DNA of 64,000 nt, taken from assembly GCF_018598185.1 (NCBI RefSeq), contig NZ_JAHESC010000028.1, forward strand, positions 39,949-103,948, given 5' to 3'. The stretch comes from Dawidia soli (GTDB taxonomy: Bacteria; Bacteroidota; Bacteroidia; Cytophagales; Cyclobacteriaceae). A program made the translations under genes and the position numbers. The first letter of the stretch is position 1; every line of letters starts with the position of its first letter. This document shows, piece after piece, positions 55,556 through 63,968 of this stretch. The notes beneath the pieces are model-generated. The model was not told the origin of the DNA, ran no database searches, and was given only the letters and a program-made list of their open reading frames with translations.

Positions 55556-57925
55556 CTATTCCTGGCGAAGCAGGAGCACGGGATTAACCTGCGCAGCACG
55601 GTATACCCGTGTTCCTGCCAGCGCCAGCGCGACGGAAAGCATGACACCGCTCGTAATCAGTACCGTCATTCCACCGGGTGATCGATGATAGAACCACAAC
55701 AACCGCATCACCCATCCCACCACGCTTATCGCCGCCGCGATACCGGTGGCAGTCGCCAGCAGCAGGATCAGCGCAAACTCCCGGTGTGTAGACCACATCA
55801 CCTGGGATGTCGTAGCACCCAATACCTTTCGGATGCCCACTTCCTTGGTACGCCGCACGATGTTCAGCGAGATCGTAGCGTATAGCCCCGCAACGGACAA
55901 CAGGATTGCCGTAATAGCCAGGAACGAAAAGATATAGGTGACATTGCGATTGATCTCCCCCGACACGCGCATCAGCTCGTTCATGGCCGCCCCGCGGTAA
56001 GGCGTATGGGGGAAAAGAGCATGCCAGATCCCCGGAAGCGCGTCACCGACCTGTGCTGCTTGTTCAGGGCGGGCACGCACCAGCATGCGGTCATACGCAC
56101 GCGCATCGGTCAACCGCAGCACCATCGGCCGACGCGGATGAAAGGTACCCCGGTTATAAATATCCGCCATCACACCGACGACGCGTACGGGTACCGTGTC
56201 GCGCAGCATCAGGCGTTGCTCCAGGGGAGTTTTCAAGTCCAGTGCCTGTATCAGATCCTCCGTGATAATGACGGCATCATGCTTATCGCCGGGCAGGAAG
56301 TCGCGCCCCTGTAACAGCCGAAGGCCCATGAGCGATGCATAGTCGGCGCCGACATCCAGTACATCCACCTGCGCCGACTGCACAGGTGTCGCCAGCGACA
56401 TGCTGGTAGACGACGCGAGAATATGGTCATGGGTTCCGCTTACCTGTTCGATTGCCGGGTGCTGTTCCAGCGCCTGCCGCAGCCGTGCGAAGCTAAGCGA
56501 ATCGGGCATGCCGAGTACAAATATATCGTCGTGCCGGAAACCCAGCGCGAAGTGGCGCTGGTAACGCGCGTTTTGATAAAATGCCACCGAAAAGAAGATC
56601 GCCAGCACAGAAGCCGCGAACTGCAATCCCAGCAGCAGCTTGTTGAAATAACTGATATTGCCGACCTCGACCGTGCCCTTCAGGATCTCTCCCGGCTGAA
56701 AACGACTGATATAATACGCGGGATATATACCCGAAACAACACCCGTCATCACCACGACAACCGCCATAAACAGCAGGATATCGAAGTTGCTCCCCAGGCT
56801 CAGCTCCAGCCGCAGGAAGGGCCACAGCTCGTTCCAGCCCGCCATCATCAGGTCACAGACCGGCAGGGCCAGCAACACCGCCAGGAAGCAAATCAACACA
56901 GCCTCCCCCATGAACTGGGCCATCAGTTGCCCGCGGCTGCCGCCGATCACCTTGCGCAACCCTATTTCTTTCAAGCGACGTGCCGCCAGTGCCACCAGCG
57001 TGTTGGTCAGATTAAAACAGGCGATCAGCAGGATCAGGATCGACATCACCACCAGGGCGAGCACGATAGGCAACGGCGTGGCACCACGCGTATAGGTACC
57101 CGGTAATATATGAGCAGCATCGCGTTGCGCCATGCTATCGAATGGGTCCAGGTGAAACGAAACCGGCGGGCGCTCCTGCCCCTTGCCCAGGATCGCGGCA
57201 TAGGCCTGCAGCTCCCGCTCAACGGTCTTGATCATGCCGGCATTCTCTACTGTAATAAACAGGTTGTTGTCGAGCCCGCGCGGCGTTCCCTCCTGGCCTG
57301 CGGGTTGTATAAACTGGTTATATGAAACAAATGCATCGAACTGGAAGCTCGACGTAGCCGGCAGCGCGCGAAAAACACCCGCCACCTCGTAGGCACGCAG
57401 CGCGCCCGAAGGCAGTACCTGCTCGATCGTCTTGCCGATCGCCTCCGTCGTCTGGAAAAACTTTTGCGCCAGCTCCTCCGATATAAATATTGCCGCCGGT
57501 TGTTGCATGCCGCGCGGGCTCCCCGCGATAAGCTCCAGGGGAAATAGCGAAAGGAATTCCGGGTCAACGTACCCGACCATGTCGTCAAACAACCGGTCCC
57601 CCACCATCAAACCCGACAAGTCGGTAGCGTACCGGATGATCTTGCCCTTAAAGCGATCGTTCTCACGTAACATATCCCCCAACGGCTCCGGCGCAGAAGC
57701 ATACTCCACCACATCCCCACTCGACTGCCGCAACGTATTCACCCGGTATAACACACGCCGCGCCTCATGGTGCTCGCGGTCAAACACCAGGTTCTTCTTC
57801 CAGACCAGGTAAGCAATGATACTACAAGCAACTGCGATGGCCAGGCCACCCACATTGATGCCAACAAAAACGCGGTTACGGAACAAATTCCGAAACGAAA
57901 TAAGCATGTAGTTGCACAGGATCAT
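55556..57925 (-). CDS. MacB/FtsX-type ABC transporter permease
   Basis: A 789-residue inner-membrane protein with the two-part FtsX layout. A first helix (about 20-40) is followed by a large MacB-like periplasmic domain, three helices (about 285-400), a second helix (about 430-450) with another periplasmic domain, and three final helices (about 670-780). The motifs RRLKEIGLRKVIGGSRGQL and RRTKEVGIRKVLGATTSQV are the cytoplasmic coupling loops that touch the ATPase. No ATPase gene is nearby. Translation may begin at the ATG at 57907 (MLISFRNLFRN). A TGTCCG inverted repeat lies 110 bp upstream. Confidence 0.9.
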   Translation of the reverse strand: MILCNYMLISFRNLFRNRVFVGINVGGLAIAVACSIIAYLVWKKNLVFDREHHEARRVLYRVNTLRQSSGDVVEYASAPEPLGDMLRENDRFKGKIIRYATDLSGLMVGDRLFDDMVGYVDPEFLSLFPLELIAGSPRGMQQPAAIFISEELAQKFFQTTEAIGKTIEQVLPSGALRAYEVAGVFRALPATSSFQFDAFVSYNQFIQPAGQEGTPRGLDNNLFITVENAGMIKTVERELQAYAAILGKGQERPPVSFHLDPFDSMAQRDAAHILPGTYTRGATPLPIVLALVVMSILILLIACFNLTNTLVALAARRLKEIGLRKVIGGSRGQLMAQFMGEAVLICFLAVLLALPVCDLMMAGWNELWPFLRLELSLGSNFDILLFMAVVVVMTGVVSGIYPAYYISRFQPGEILKGTVEVGNISYFNKLLLGLQFAASVLAIFFSVAFYQNARYQRHFALGFRHDDIFVLGMPDSLSFARLRQALEQHPAIEQVSGTHDHILASSTSMSLATPVQSAQVDVLDVGADYASLMGLRLLQGRDFLPGDKHDAVIITEDLIQALDLKTPLEQRLMLRDTVPVRVVGVMADIYNRGTFHPRRPMVLRLTDARAYDRMLVRARPEQAAQVGDALPGIWHALFPHTPYRGAAMNELMRVSGEINRNVTYIFSFLAITAILLSVAGLYATISLNIVRRTKEVGIRKVLGATTSQVMWSTHREFALILLLATATGIAAAISVVGWVMRLLWFYHRSPGGMTVLITSGVMLSVALALAGTRVYRAAQVNPVLLLRQE

Positions 57926-58034
57926 ATAAGCGTAGCCCGATGGTTGACCTCCTGAAAAGCCAACGGCATGCCAGGAGAAAGATCCTCGAAAATAGCGCTT
58001 TTTACGCTAAACACCGTCCAGTTCCGCTGCACAA

Positions 58035-58050
58035 TGTCCGCCTACGGACA
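58035..58050. promoter_or_regulatory. TGTCCG-N4-CGGACA inverted repeat
   Basis: Six-base perfect arms around CCTA, about 110-130 bp before the possible starts of the MacB/FtsX-type permease. The form and place suit a binding site for a dimeric repressor. The regulator is not encoded nearby. Confidence 0.5.
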
Positions 58051-58493
58051 CGTAATGCCGGCCTTTCCTGGCCCTTGATCGCGTCGTGACGGCATCCGCC
58101 AGTCGTCGCAGGTCTCGCGGCAGCGTATATAAAGACGTTGCTTACCGTACAAGATACTCCGGTTTAAGCCGCACCTGTACGGCGGCAAACGTTAGCTTAT
58201 TATCCGCTTACACATCCGATAAAAAAACGTACTGCAAGAAATGGTCACGGCTAAATATACCATCACGGCTGTGCAGAAGCATATCCTTTCACCAACGACC
58301 GTTAACAAATTAAAGCTGTATTTGTTCCCCTGTTCGTTGATATTTTATACCTACTCCTTTTATGTTATGAGCAGTCATACGCATCAAAAAAGTATTTTTT
58401 ACTATAGCTGTACGCACGACACACGTGTGCAAGGACTAACGGGCCATAACTTCGATGGTAGAACATATTTCCCCGGTGAGTGCCGCACGTATT

Positions 58494-58525
58494 CTTGTAC
58501 CGTAACACATCTTACCGTAGCTTTG
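58494..58525 (+). promoter_or_regulatory. Bacteroidota-type promoter of the SUKH-like gene
   Basis: CTTG (58494-58497) and TAGCTTTG (58518-58525), which matches TAnnTTTG exactly, are 20 bp apart. The likely transcript start is about 30 bases before the ATG at 58565. Confidence 0.6.
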
Positions 58526-58564
58526 CTCTCGCTTACCTGTGTGGTGCAGATCTAATTGATTCTT

Positions 58565-59299
58565 ATGATCATATTTGACCGTACACCCGCAACGTACCAG
58601 GAAGGTTGGGCTATTATCAAACAACTTCTCGAGAAATGGCACCAGGTGACACTCGACTGGAATGAAGCCGACCACCGTCTTATCGTAGCCGACCTCGAAG
58701 AAAAATCAAGCGCATCGTTGCCCCCGTCGCTCCGGCAATGGATCTACCTGAATGAGACCATGATCAAATCCGGCCAGTGGCTGTTGCGTGATTTCCATGA
58801 CATCAACTATCGCACCGACATCGATGCTGTCACACTCATGATCCAGGGCGAAGAAGATTACTACTGGGCCGTCAAACGCGAACACCTCACGCAACCCGAC
58901 CCGCCCGTCGACGGCTATAGCATCGACTACCAGGGCCGTGTACAATGGGACAAACCTGTAAGCCCTACGTTAACGGAGTTCCTGATCACATACCTGCTCG
59001 ACTATCACATGATGTTCGAAGGCACCGGCGGCTACAACGCCACCGTCGCCGACAAGGCAGCCTTGATCGAAGCCTTCACGGCCGGTCTACCGCACACCGT
59101 CGTCATCGGCGGCTACCACATCTTCGAGTCCGAGCACGTACTGGCCTTCATCCAGGATGCCTTCAGCGACCGTACCAAAGCCGACCTCAGCGTACACTAC
59201 AGCGGCTCCCCCGATCACCTCCCCGACTGCATCCGAAACAACTTCCGCCACCAGGGCAGCTACTACGGCCCCGCGATCACAAAAAAAGAGCAAGTATAA
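58565..59299 (+). CDS. SMI1/KNR4 (SUKH)-like protein
   Basis: A 244-residue soluble protein. Between about residues 40 and 145 it resembles the SUKH superfamily: SLPPSLRQWIYLNE matches the LPxxLRxFY motif, and EEDYYWAVKREHLTQPDPPV matches the later W-x-V...DPPV motif, followed by LTEFLITYLLDY. SUKH proteins are often immunity proteins against nuclease or deaminase toxins, but many are housekeeping. No toxin gene is adjacent. The start may also be three codons earlier at 58556. A terminator follows about 60 bp after the stop. Confidence 0.65.
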   Translation: MIIFDRTPATYQEGWAIIKQLLEKWHQVTLDWNEADHRLIVADLEEKSSASLPPSLRQWIYLNETMIKSGQWLLRDFHDINYRTDIDAVTLMIQGEEDYYWAVKREHLTQPDPPVDGYSIDYQGRVQWDKPVSPTLTEFLITYLLDYHMMFEGTGGYNATVADKAALIEAFTAGLPHTVVIGGYHIFESEHVLAFIQDAFSDRTKADLSVHYSGSPDHLPDCIRNNFRHQGSYYGPAITKKEQV

Positions 59300-59356
59300 T
59301 TGCCCCAGCGAACACACGCGCAATGCCACGGGTGGCGCAAGGTACCGTCATAAAAA

Positions 59357-59388
59357 AAAATCGTCGGCCTAAAATTGCCGACGATTTT
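59357..59388. terminator. Terminator after the SUKH-like gene
   Basis: Twelve-base arms AAAATCGTCGGC (59357-59368) and GCCGACGATTTT (59377-59388) with an 8-base loop. The arms contain A and T runs, so it can terminate in both directions. Confidence 0.88.
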
Positions 59389-59420
59389 AATGGCACAACG
59401 ATATTTACATAGTCCGGATC

Positions 59421-59556
59421 AGCACCGAAAGGGGCGTAACATATCAGCCCAGGCTAAAGGCCTGGGGTAATAGTGCGGGTACAGGCATTTAGCCCTGAAG
59501 GGGCGTAACACGGCGGCTGAAGCGTAGATCATATATCGAACCTGAAAGGAAGCAAC
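59421..59556. repeat. REP-like GCCCTGAA(A)GGGGCGTAAC repeat cluster 1
   Basis: Units are seen at 59421-59440 (ACCGAAAGGGGCGTAAC), 59491-59510 (AGCCCTGAAGGGGCGTAACA) and a degenerate one at 59541-59556 (CCTGAAAGGAAGCAAC). Between the first two is a hairpin CCCAGGC-TAAAG-GCCTGGG (about 59448-59466). Such units form short palindromes and are scattered in many genomes, often mobilised by REP-associated tyrosine transposases. No transposase gene is in this window. Confidence 0.75.
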
Positions 59557-59637
59557 AAATCAGCCCGCTGCACACCGAGCGACCGGCCGGCATTAACCCA
59601 GCCTGCCTGCCGGACCCAGCGCAGGTACGAACCTATA

Positions 59638-60735
59638 TTATTTCTTTCCAAGTCCCTTCAAAAAATCTTCCTCATACCCCACAACCGTCTTTTCAATAAC
59701 CCCCTTCTCGTCAATCAGAAAAAAAGTCGGATACGCCCACACGCCATACATCGCCCCCACGGCGCGCGCATCGGCCACCACCGGAAAAGAAATGTGACTC
59801 TTCTGCGCATAGCTCGCCACACGATCGGCCTTGTCGACAGGATTGATATAAACCGCCACCATATCGTCCGGCAGCACAAAATCCTTACGATTCATGTAAT
59901 CTATCGCCAGCTTACAATACCCGCAGTTGATCGTAGAAAAATTCAAGAGCACCTTTTTCCCCCGCAGCAACTGCAGGTCCACGGGCTTACCTTGCAGATC
60001 CGCCAGCTGAAATACCGGCGCTTCTATGCCGGCTTGCAACACCTGTGGTCCTTGGGTTGCACCCGACACCTCAGACGTATACCCTGCAGGCAGCGTATAC
60101 ACCAGCGGCTCTATCTTACGCGACAGCGCATAGTCGGTAAACTTAAACTCGATCCGCTGTCCCCGCTGCCCTTTAAAATAACCCTGCCGCACATACCACT
60201 CCGGCAACTTCGACTCTTTCCCGATATAGAGCCACAGCTCGACATACACCCGATTGCCGTTCACCACCGTGTCCAGGTCTATCGTGCGGTATCCGGCCAA
60301 CGAATGAGCGATCGTGGTATCGCGCACATATTGCCACGAACGGTCCAGCAAGAGAATCGGCGAGTACTTCAGAAAACTGTTCGTAAACGTCCGTATAGCC
60401 TTGTCCTCGTCGGGATACAATTCCACCTTCTTTTCATCGTGCACCACCTCCCGGTACGTTCCATCGATATACGTCATATCCCGCTGGCCCTCCTTCGTCA
60501 CAAAATCATATCGAAACCCCTTCTGTTTCCCCACCACAAACTTACACGCTCCCCGCAGCGTATCCACCTCCCCCACCGGGTTCGGCCAATACGCCGTATA
60601 CGCATAAGCGATGGAACGCTGTTCTTGTACATGCTTACGACTCATTTCCAAAAGGCCCGAAGCATCCTGGGCATTCCCCAGAACGGTCATCAACAAAAGA
60701 AGAATGGCAAGAACACAATGCATAGGATGTTTCAT
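59638..60735 (-). CDS. TlpA-like thioredoxin-fold protein with N-terminal lipoprotein-sorting-like domain
   Basis: A 365-residue exported protein starting at the ATG at 60735 (MKHPMHCVLAILLLL), which gives a proper signal peptide; an upstream ATG at 60765 is less suitable. Residues about 25-225 form a beta-rich domain resembling the DUF2092/LolA-like fold (CKFVVGKQKGFRYDFV, GYRTIDLDTVVNGNRVYVELW). Residues about 232-365 are a thioredoxin domain with Cys271-Gly-Tyr-Cys274 (INCGYCK) and a cis-Pro motif (AYPTFFLID). It acts in the periplasm on disulphides. REP-like clusters flank it on both sides. Confidence 0.88.
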   Translation of the reverse strand: MKHPMHCVLAILLLLMTVLGNAQDASGLLEMSRKHVQEQRSIAYAYTAYWPNPVGEVDTLRGACKFVVGKQKGFRYDFVTKEGQRDMTYIDGTYREVVHDEKKVELYPDEDKAIRTFTNSFLKYSPILLLDRSWQYVRDTTIAHSLAGYRTIDLDTVVNGNRVYVELWLYIGKESKLPEWYVRQGYFKGQRGQRIEFKFTDYALSRKIEPLVYTLPAGYTSEVSGATQGPQVLQAGIEAPVFQLADLQGKPVDLQLLRGKKVLLNFSTINCGYCKLAIDYMNRKDFVLPDDMVAVYINPVDKADRVASYAQKSHISFPVVADARAVGAMYGVWAYPTFFLIDEKGVIEKTVVGYEEDFLKGLGKK

Positions 60736-60851
60736 ATCAGATACCTTACAGATGCTGAAGCACACCGATTAGTTTTAGCCCAGCCAAAAAAAGATCGGCA
60801 TGAGCACATTTCATATAACAGAGCCTGGGTAACCACACAGACGAATTCTAC

Positions 60852-61006
60852 GAGCTGTCTCAAAAGTCTCTTCCTGAAAAAATGCCCATAGACAATTTGT
60901 CTATAGGGCATTTCATTTAGTGATTTAGTTCTTAATTTGGTTTAACCATATGTTAGCGATATAGTGTATGGCGTCACGAAATCAAAATGACTTCTGAGAC
61001 AGCCTC
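60852..61006. mobile_element. MITE-like element (non-autonomous)
   Basis: The ends are GAGCTGTCTCAAAAGTC on the left and, in inverse, GAGGCTGTCTCAGAAGTC on the right: 17-18 bp terminal inverted repeats with one gap and one mismatch. The 155-bp interior has no coding capacity. It includes a hairpin made of ATGCCC and GGGCAT arms around ATAGACA/TGTCTAT (about 60882-60911). GAGxCTGTCTCA ends are common in IS elements of this phylum, so this may be a deletion derivative. No clear target-site duplication is visible. Confidence 0.65.
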
Positions 61007-61060
61007 TATGTATTCGATTATACCGTAGTCCCAGATCTGCAGCCCGCGCTGATATGTCAT

Positions 61061-61211
61061 GCCCTTCAGGGCTAAAGTCTGATTGCTACTCTCCGTTTTC
61101 TTTCATCCCAATCAGCCCTGAAAGGGCGCAACACAATAGCCCAGGCAGGAGCGCCAGCGAGGGCCTGGGCTACGATACCAAACAATACAGTAGCCCTGAA
61201 AGGGCGTAACA
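61061..61211. repeat. REP-like GCCCTGAAAGGGCG repeat cluster 2
   Basis: Units at 61114-61133 (AGCCCTGAAAGGGCGCAACA) and 61192-61211 (AGCCCTGAAAGGGCGTAACA) run in one orientation, and GCCCTTCAGGGCT (61061-61073) is an inverted one. A longer hairpin lies between them, with AGCCCAGGC (61138-61146) pairing with GCCTGGGCT (61163-61171). It is the same family as cluster 1. Confidence 0.8.
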
Positions 61212-61277
61212 AATTCAAGGCACGAACATAAGCTATTGCTGACGATTGTACTCGTTACAGATTTGTACTGACACGCG

Positions 61278-62060
61278 TCACAACGCCAGCTTCCTCACAT
61301 GACTCTCATCCGTCAACCCAAACTCCACCGCAATGCTCTTCAAACTATACTGCCCGCTCGCGATCCGCTTCCGGATCAACCCACCGCGATACTCCCTAAT
61401 ATACTCCCGCAACGTCACCCCCGCATGCCGCTTAAAATACGGCCCGATATAATCCGCCGTCGTATGAAAGTGAGTGGCCATGACCCCGGCCCGGAGCTTC
61501 CCCGGCGCATAGATATACTTATGAATATAACAGAACATCGCCTGCATATCGCGCGCGGGCTTCGTTGCCGCGACAAGCTCCGGCAGGTTGCGCTGCAAGA
61601 TCATCGCCAGCGCCAGCACCTGCGTCCACACAATGGGTTCGGCCCCCGCCACATCCTGTTGCAACGATGACACTACCCCAAAGATCGCATCCACCGTACG
61701 CCGGTCCGCCACCGGCAACGTAAACCCCGCCAGGTGCGCGTCCCGCCGCTTGATGAGATACTCCAGCGACTGCACACCGGGTGTCGCCGCGGCCCCCTGC
61801 CGGTGTATAAATTGATCGGTGAACTTCAAGTAGATAAAACGCGTGCGCGCCTGCACGTCGAACGCATGCGCCTCTTCCGGCCCCAGCAAAAAGACATCAC
61901 CCGCCTTATAGGCAATGCGGCCGCCGTCAATGGTATGCCAACCCTTTCCGGACTTGATATAGATCAGCTCGTAATGATTATGATTGTGCACCGGGTGGTG
62001 CCACCGCTCCACGGTAAAGTCGGAGATCATCACCGGGGCCAGCTGACGGTAGCGCTTCAT
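61278..62060 (-). CDS. AraC-family regulator, C-terminus truncated
   Basis: A 260-residue regulator. The N-terminal cupin domain (about 10-90) has the HNHNHYELIYIKSGKG and YKAGDVFLLGPEEAHAF motifs and would bind a sugar or other effector. The C-terminal double helix-turn-helix starts near 165, but the chain stops at ESHVRKLAL. Related proteins continue with about 15-25 more residues (an FKK...G-P-x-x-YR type end) that complete the second DNA-recognition region. The next codons show no such homology. The end lies 67 bp from REP-like repeats, so the tail may have been lost by rearrangement. It may be functional but weakened. Confidence 0.8.
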   Translation of the reverse strand: MKRYRQLAPVMISDFTVERWHHPVHNHNHYELIYIKSGKGWHTIDGGRIAYKAGDVFLLGPEEAHAFDVQARTRFIYLKFTDQFIHRQGAAATPGVQSLEYLIKRRDAHLAGFTLPVADRRTVDAIFGVVSSLQQDVAGAEPIVWTQVLALAMILQRNLPELVAATKPARDMQAMFCYIHKYIYAPGKLRAGVMATHFHTTADYIGPYFKRHAGVTLREYIREYRGGLIRKRIASGQYSLKSIAVEFGLTDESHVRKLAL

Positions 62061-62129
62061 AGCGGAAAGATACCAATTCCTGACGGAAATCTACCTCTGT
62101 GTCCGTACGGCGCACCGTAGCTTCGCATC

Positions 62130-63188
62130 ATGAAAACAGTCACCCACACAGCCCTCGTGGTCGGCGCCAACGGCGTGATCGGCACGAACCTGATAGAATA
62201 CCTCGCCACGCTCGGATCGTGGAACATCATCGGCCTCTCGCGCAAAGGCGGTCGGGACAGCGCGCGCGTTCGCCACATCGCCGTCGACCTGCTCGACGCC
62301 GCCCGGTGCCGCGAACAGCTGGCAGCGCTCACCGACGTCACACACATCTTTTACGCCGCCTACCAGGATCGCCCCACCTGGGCCGAGCTCGTACCACCCA
62401 ACCTGGCCATGCTCGTCAACGTGGTGGACGCCATCGAGCCGGTCGCGACAAACCTGCAGCACATCAGCCTGATGCAAGGCTACAAAGTATACGGCGCCCA
62501 CCTCGGCCCCTTCAAGACACCCGCCAAAGAAAGCGACGCCGGCCACATGCCCCCCGAGTTCAACGTAGACCAGCAACAATTCCTGGAGCAACGCCAGGTG
62601 GGCAAACCGTGGACCTGGTCAGCCATCAGACCATCCGTTGTAGGTGGCACCGCGCTGGGCAACCCCATGAACCTGGCGCTGGCCATCGCCGTCTACGCGT
62701 CGGTTTCGCGCGCCCTGAACCTGCCGCTGCGCTTTCCCGGCAAACCCGGCGCCTATAATACATTGATGGAGATGACCGACGCAGGCCTGCTGGCAAAAGC
62801 GACGGTCTGGGCCGCAACCACACCCGCCTGCGCCAACCAGGCCTTCAACATCACCAACGGAGACCTGTTCCGCTGGAACGACCTCTGGCCCAAACTGGCC
62901 GCCTACTTCGGCCTGGAAGCCGCACCACCACTAACCATGCCGTTGCAAACCGTCATGGCCGACAAAGCCCCATTGTGGCAGACCCTGCAAGAAAAAAACG
63001 GCCTTGTAAAGCATGATTATACACAACTGTCCGCCTGGCCGTTCGCAGACTTCGTCTTCTCGTGGGACTACGACTTCTTCGCCGACGGCTCCAAAGCCCG
63101 CCGCTTCGGCTTCCACGAATACGTCGACACCGAGCAGATGTTCTATCAGCTATTCGACACGCTGCGCCGTGAACGTGTGATCCCGTGA
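62130..63188 (+). CDS. PRISE-type NAD(P)-dependent short-chain reductase
   Basis: A 352-residue soluble enzyme. The Rossmann motif GANGVIGTN is at about 12-20. The pattern HISLMQGYKVYGAHLGP with Lys and Tyr, followed by KTPAKESD, is diagnostic of the progesterone 5-beta-reductase/iridoid synthase-like (PRISE) group, in which Lys and Tyr replace the usual YxxxK. The C-terminal part (FNITNGDLFRWNDLWPKLA) is also typical. These enzymes reduce enones with NADPH; the native bacterial substrate is usually unknown. It is divergent from the AraC regulator with 69 bp between, so that regulator may control it. Confidence 0.88.
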   Translation: MKTVTHTALVVGANGVIGTNLIEYLATLGSWNIIGLSRKGGRDSARVRHIAVDLLDAARCREQLAALTDVTHIFYAAYQDRPTWAELVPPNLAMLVNVVDAIEPVATNLQHISLMQGYKVYGAHLGPFKTPAKESDAGHMPPEFNVDQQQFLEQRQVGKPWTWSAIRPSVVGGTALGNPMNLALAIAVYASVSRALNLPLRFPGKPGAYNTLMEMTDAGLLAKATVWAATTPACANQAFNITNGDLFRWNDLWPKLAAYFGLEAAPPLTMPLQTVMADKAPLWQTLQEKNGLVKHDYTQLSAWPFADFVFSWDYDFFADGSKARRFGFHEYVDTEQMFYQLFDTLRRERVIP

Positions 63189-63308
63189 ACGACGGTTGTT
63201 CTTTCACAATATTCCGGACAACGTATTCCGCTTGATAACTATCTATATACGTTGTATCGCTATGAAAAACGTGTGTTACCGGCGCCGCTGGCTTTGAACG
63301 GGCTATAA

Positions 63309-63503
63309 AAACGTTTTGCACAGTACATAGGTAACTGGTATATTGGTGGTGCTATACTATCCATTCGGCAAGAGCAAGCCGACGGCCGCGCGAAGTGGAA
63401 CAACGCGTTCAGTGATCTGAACCTGATGGCTACCGGCGGCTGGCGCTGGCGTGCGTCGAGCATCCCGACCATGCTCGCGCTGACCCTGAGCTGGGAGTAT
63501 TAA
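63309..63503 (+). pseudogene. Possible C-terminal remnant of an outer-membrane protein gene
   Basis: An open frame of 64 codons follows an in-frame TAA and ends at TAA 63501-63503, with no suitable start codon or signal peptide. Its end, MLALTLSWEY, looks like the final strand of an outer-membrane barrel, and WNNAFSDLNLMATGGWRWR has the aromatic, strand-like character of such proteins. Codon use matches neighbouring genes, unlike the AT-rich flanks. I read it as a decayed gene tail, but this is weakly supported. Confidence 0.35.
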
Positions 63504-63788
63504 TAAGAGACCGATTGGCCGATTTTTGAGGAAATACATCCGTACATTGCTGTAAAAACATTTCCCAAAAATTCAAGACCGAGGCCTCTCACCAGGATCC
63601 ACACACCCCGGAGCTGTCCGGGGCCGCCAGCCGGCATCCTTTCAATCCTTGCCGAATTTCCCCAATCCTACACCCAGCTCCGCATTACAACCGTCCAAGC
63701 TCCGGGCATCCGCCTATTCAAAACCTGGTCAAATCCTTCTATAACTAAGAGATAACCCAGTAATAATATACTCATATCCCACTCTATA

Positions 63789-63810
63789 CCCAGACCTATA
63801 AAGGTCTGGG
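63789..63810. terminator. Hairpin with perfect 9-bp arms
   Basis: CCCAGACCT and AGGTCTGGG flank ATAA. The plus-strand continuation TTATGTATTG is only mildly T-rich, so it may be a weak terminator. Confidence 0.45.
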
Positions 63811-63820
63811 TTATGTATTG

Positions 63821-63854
63821 TTTGTGGATCGATTGTGAAAAAATTATATCTTTT
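63821..63854 (+). promoter_or_regulatory. Possible promoter of the last gene
   Basis: TTTG (63821-63824) and TATCTTTT (63847-63854) are 22 bp apart and resemble the Bacteroidota consensus with one mismatch. It would transcribe the gene starting at 63969 with a leader of about 105 bases. Confidence 0.35.
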
Positions 63855-63968
63855 TAAGATTGGGAGTATAGCCAAAGTAGCTACCTTGTTCGTATAAGTA
63901 TGGATGGAAGTCGTTATGACCCTGACGACGTTGACTAATTATTTCGTTAACTCATGTAACCTAACAGT

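Larger units (their letters stand above)
57926..58564. other. Long divergent intergenic region
   Basis: About 640 bp without a convincing gene. It contains an inverted repeat (58035-58050) on the permease side and a good promoter (58494-58525) on the plus-strand side. A 104-codon plus-strand frame starting at 58241 is unlike any protein I know and ends inside the promoter zone, so I reject it. Confidence 0.5.
60736..61277. other. Intergenic region with MITE-like element and REP-like repeats
   Basis: No intact gene is present in these 540 bp. They hold the MITE-like element at 60852-61006 and REP-like units from 61061 to 61211. The truncated AraC gene ends at the right border. Confidence 0.6.
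63189..63968. other. Long intergenic region with gene remnant and hairpins
   Basis: About 780 bp without an intact gene. It includes an outer-membrane-protein remnant (63309-63503), a hairpin CCCCGGA-GCTG-TCCGGGG (63606-63623), a second hairpin (63789-63810) and a possible promoter (63821-63854). Confidence 0.55.

Noticed and set aside
58241..58555. 104-codon plus-strand frame
   Set aside because: Unusual composition, no signal or family, and it overlaps a good promoter for the next gene.
59421..61211. CRISPR array
   Set aside because: The repeated units are short, irregularly spaced and partly inverted; no regular spacers or cas genes are present.
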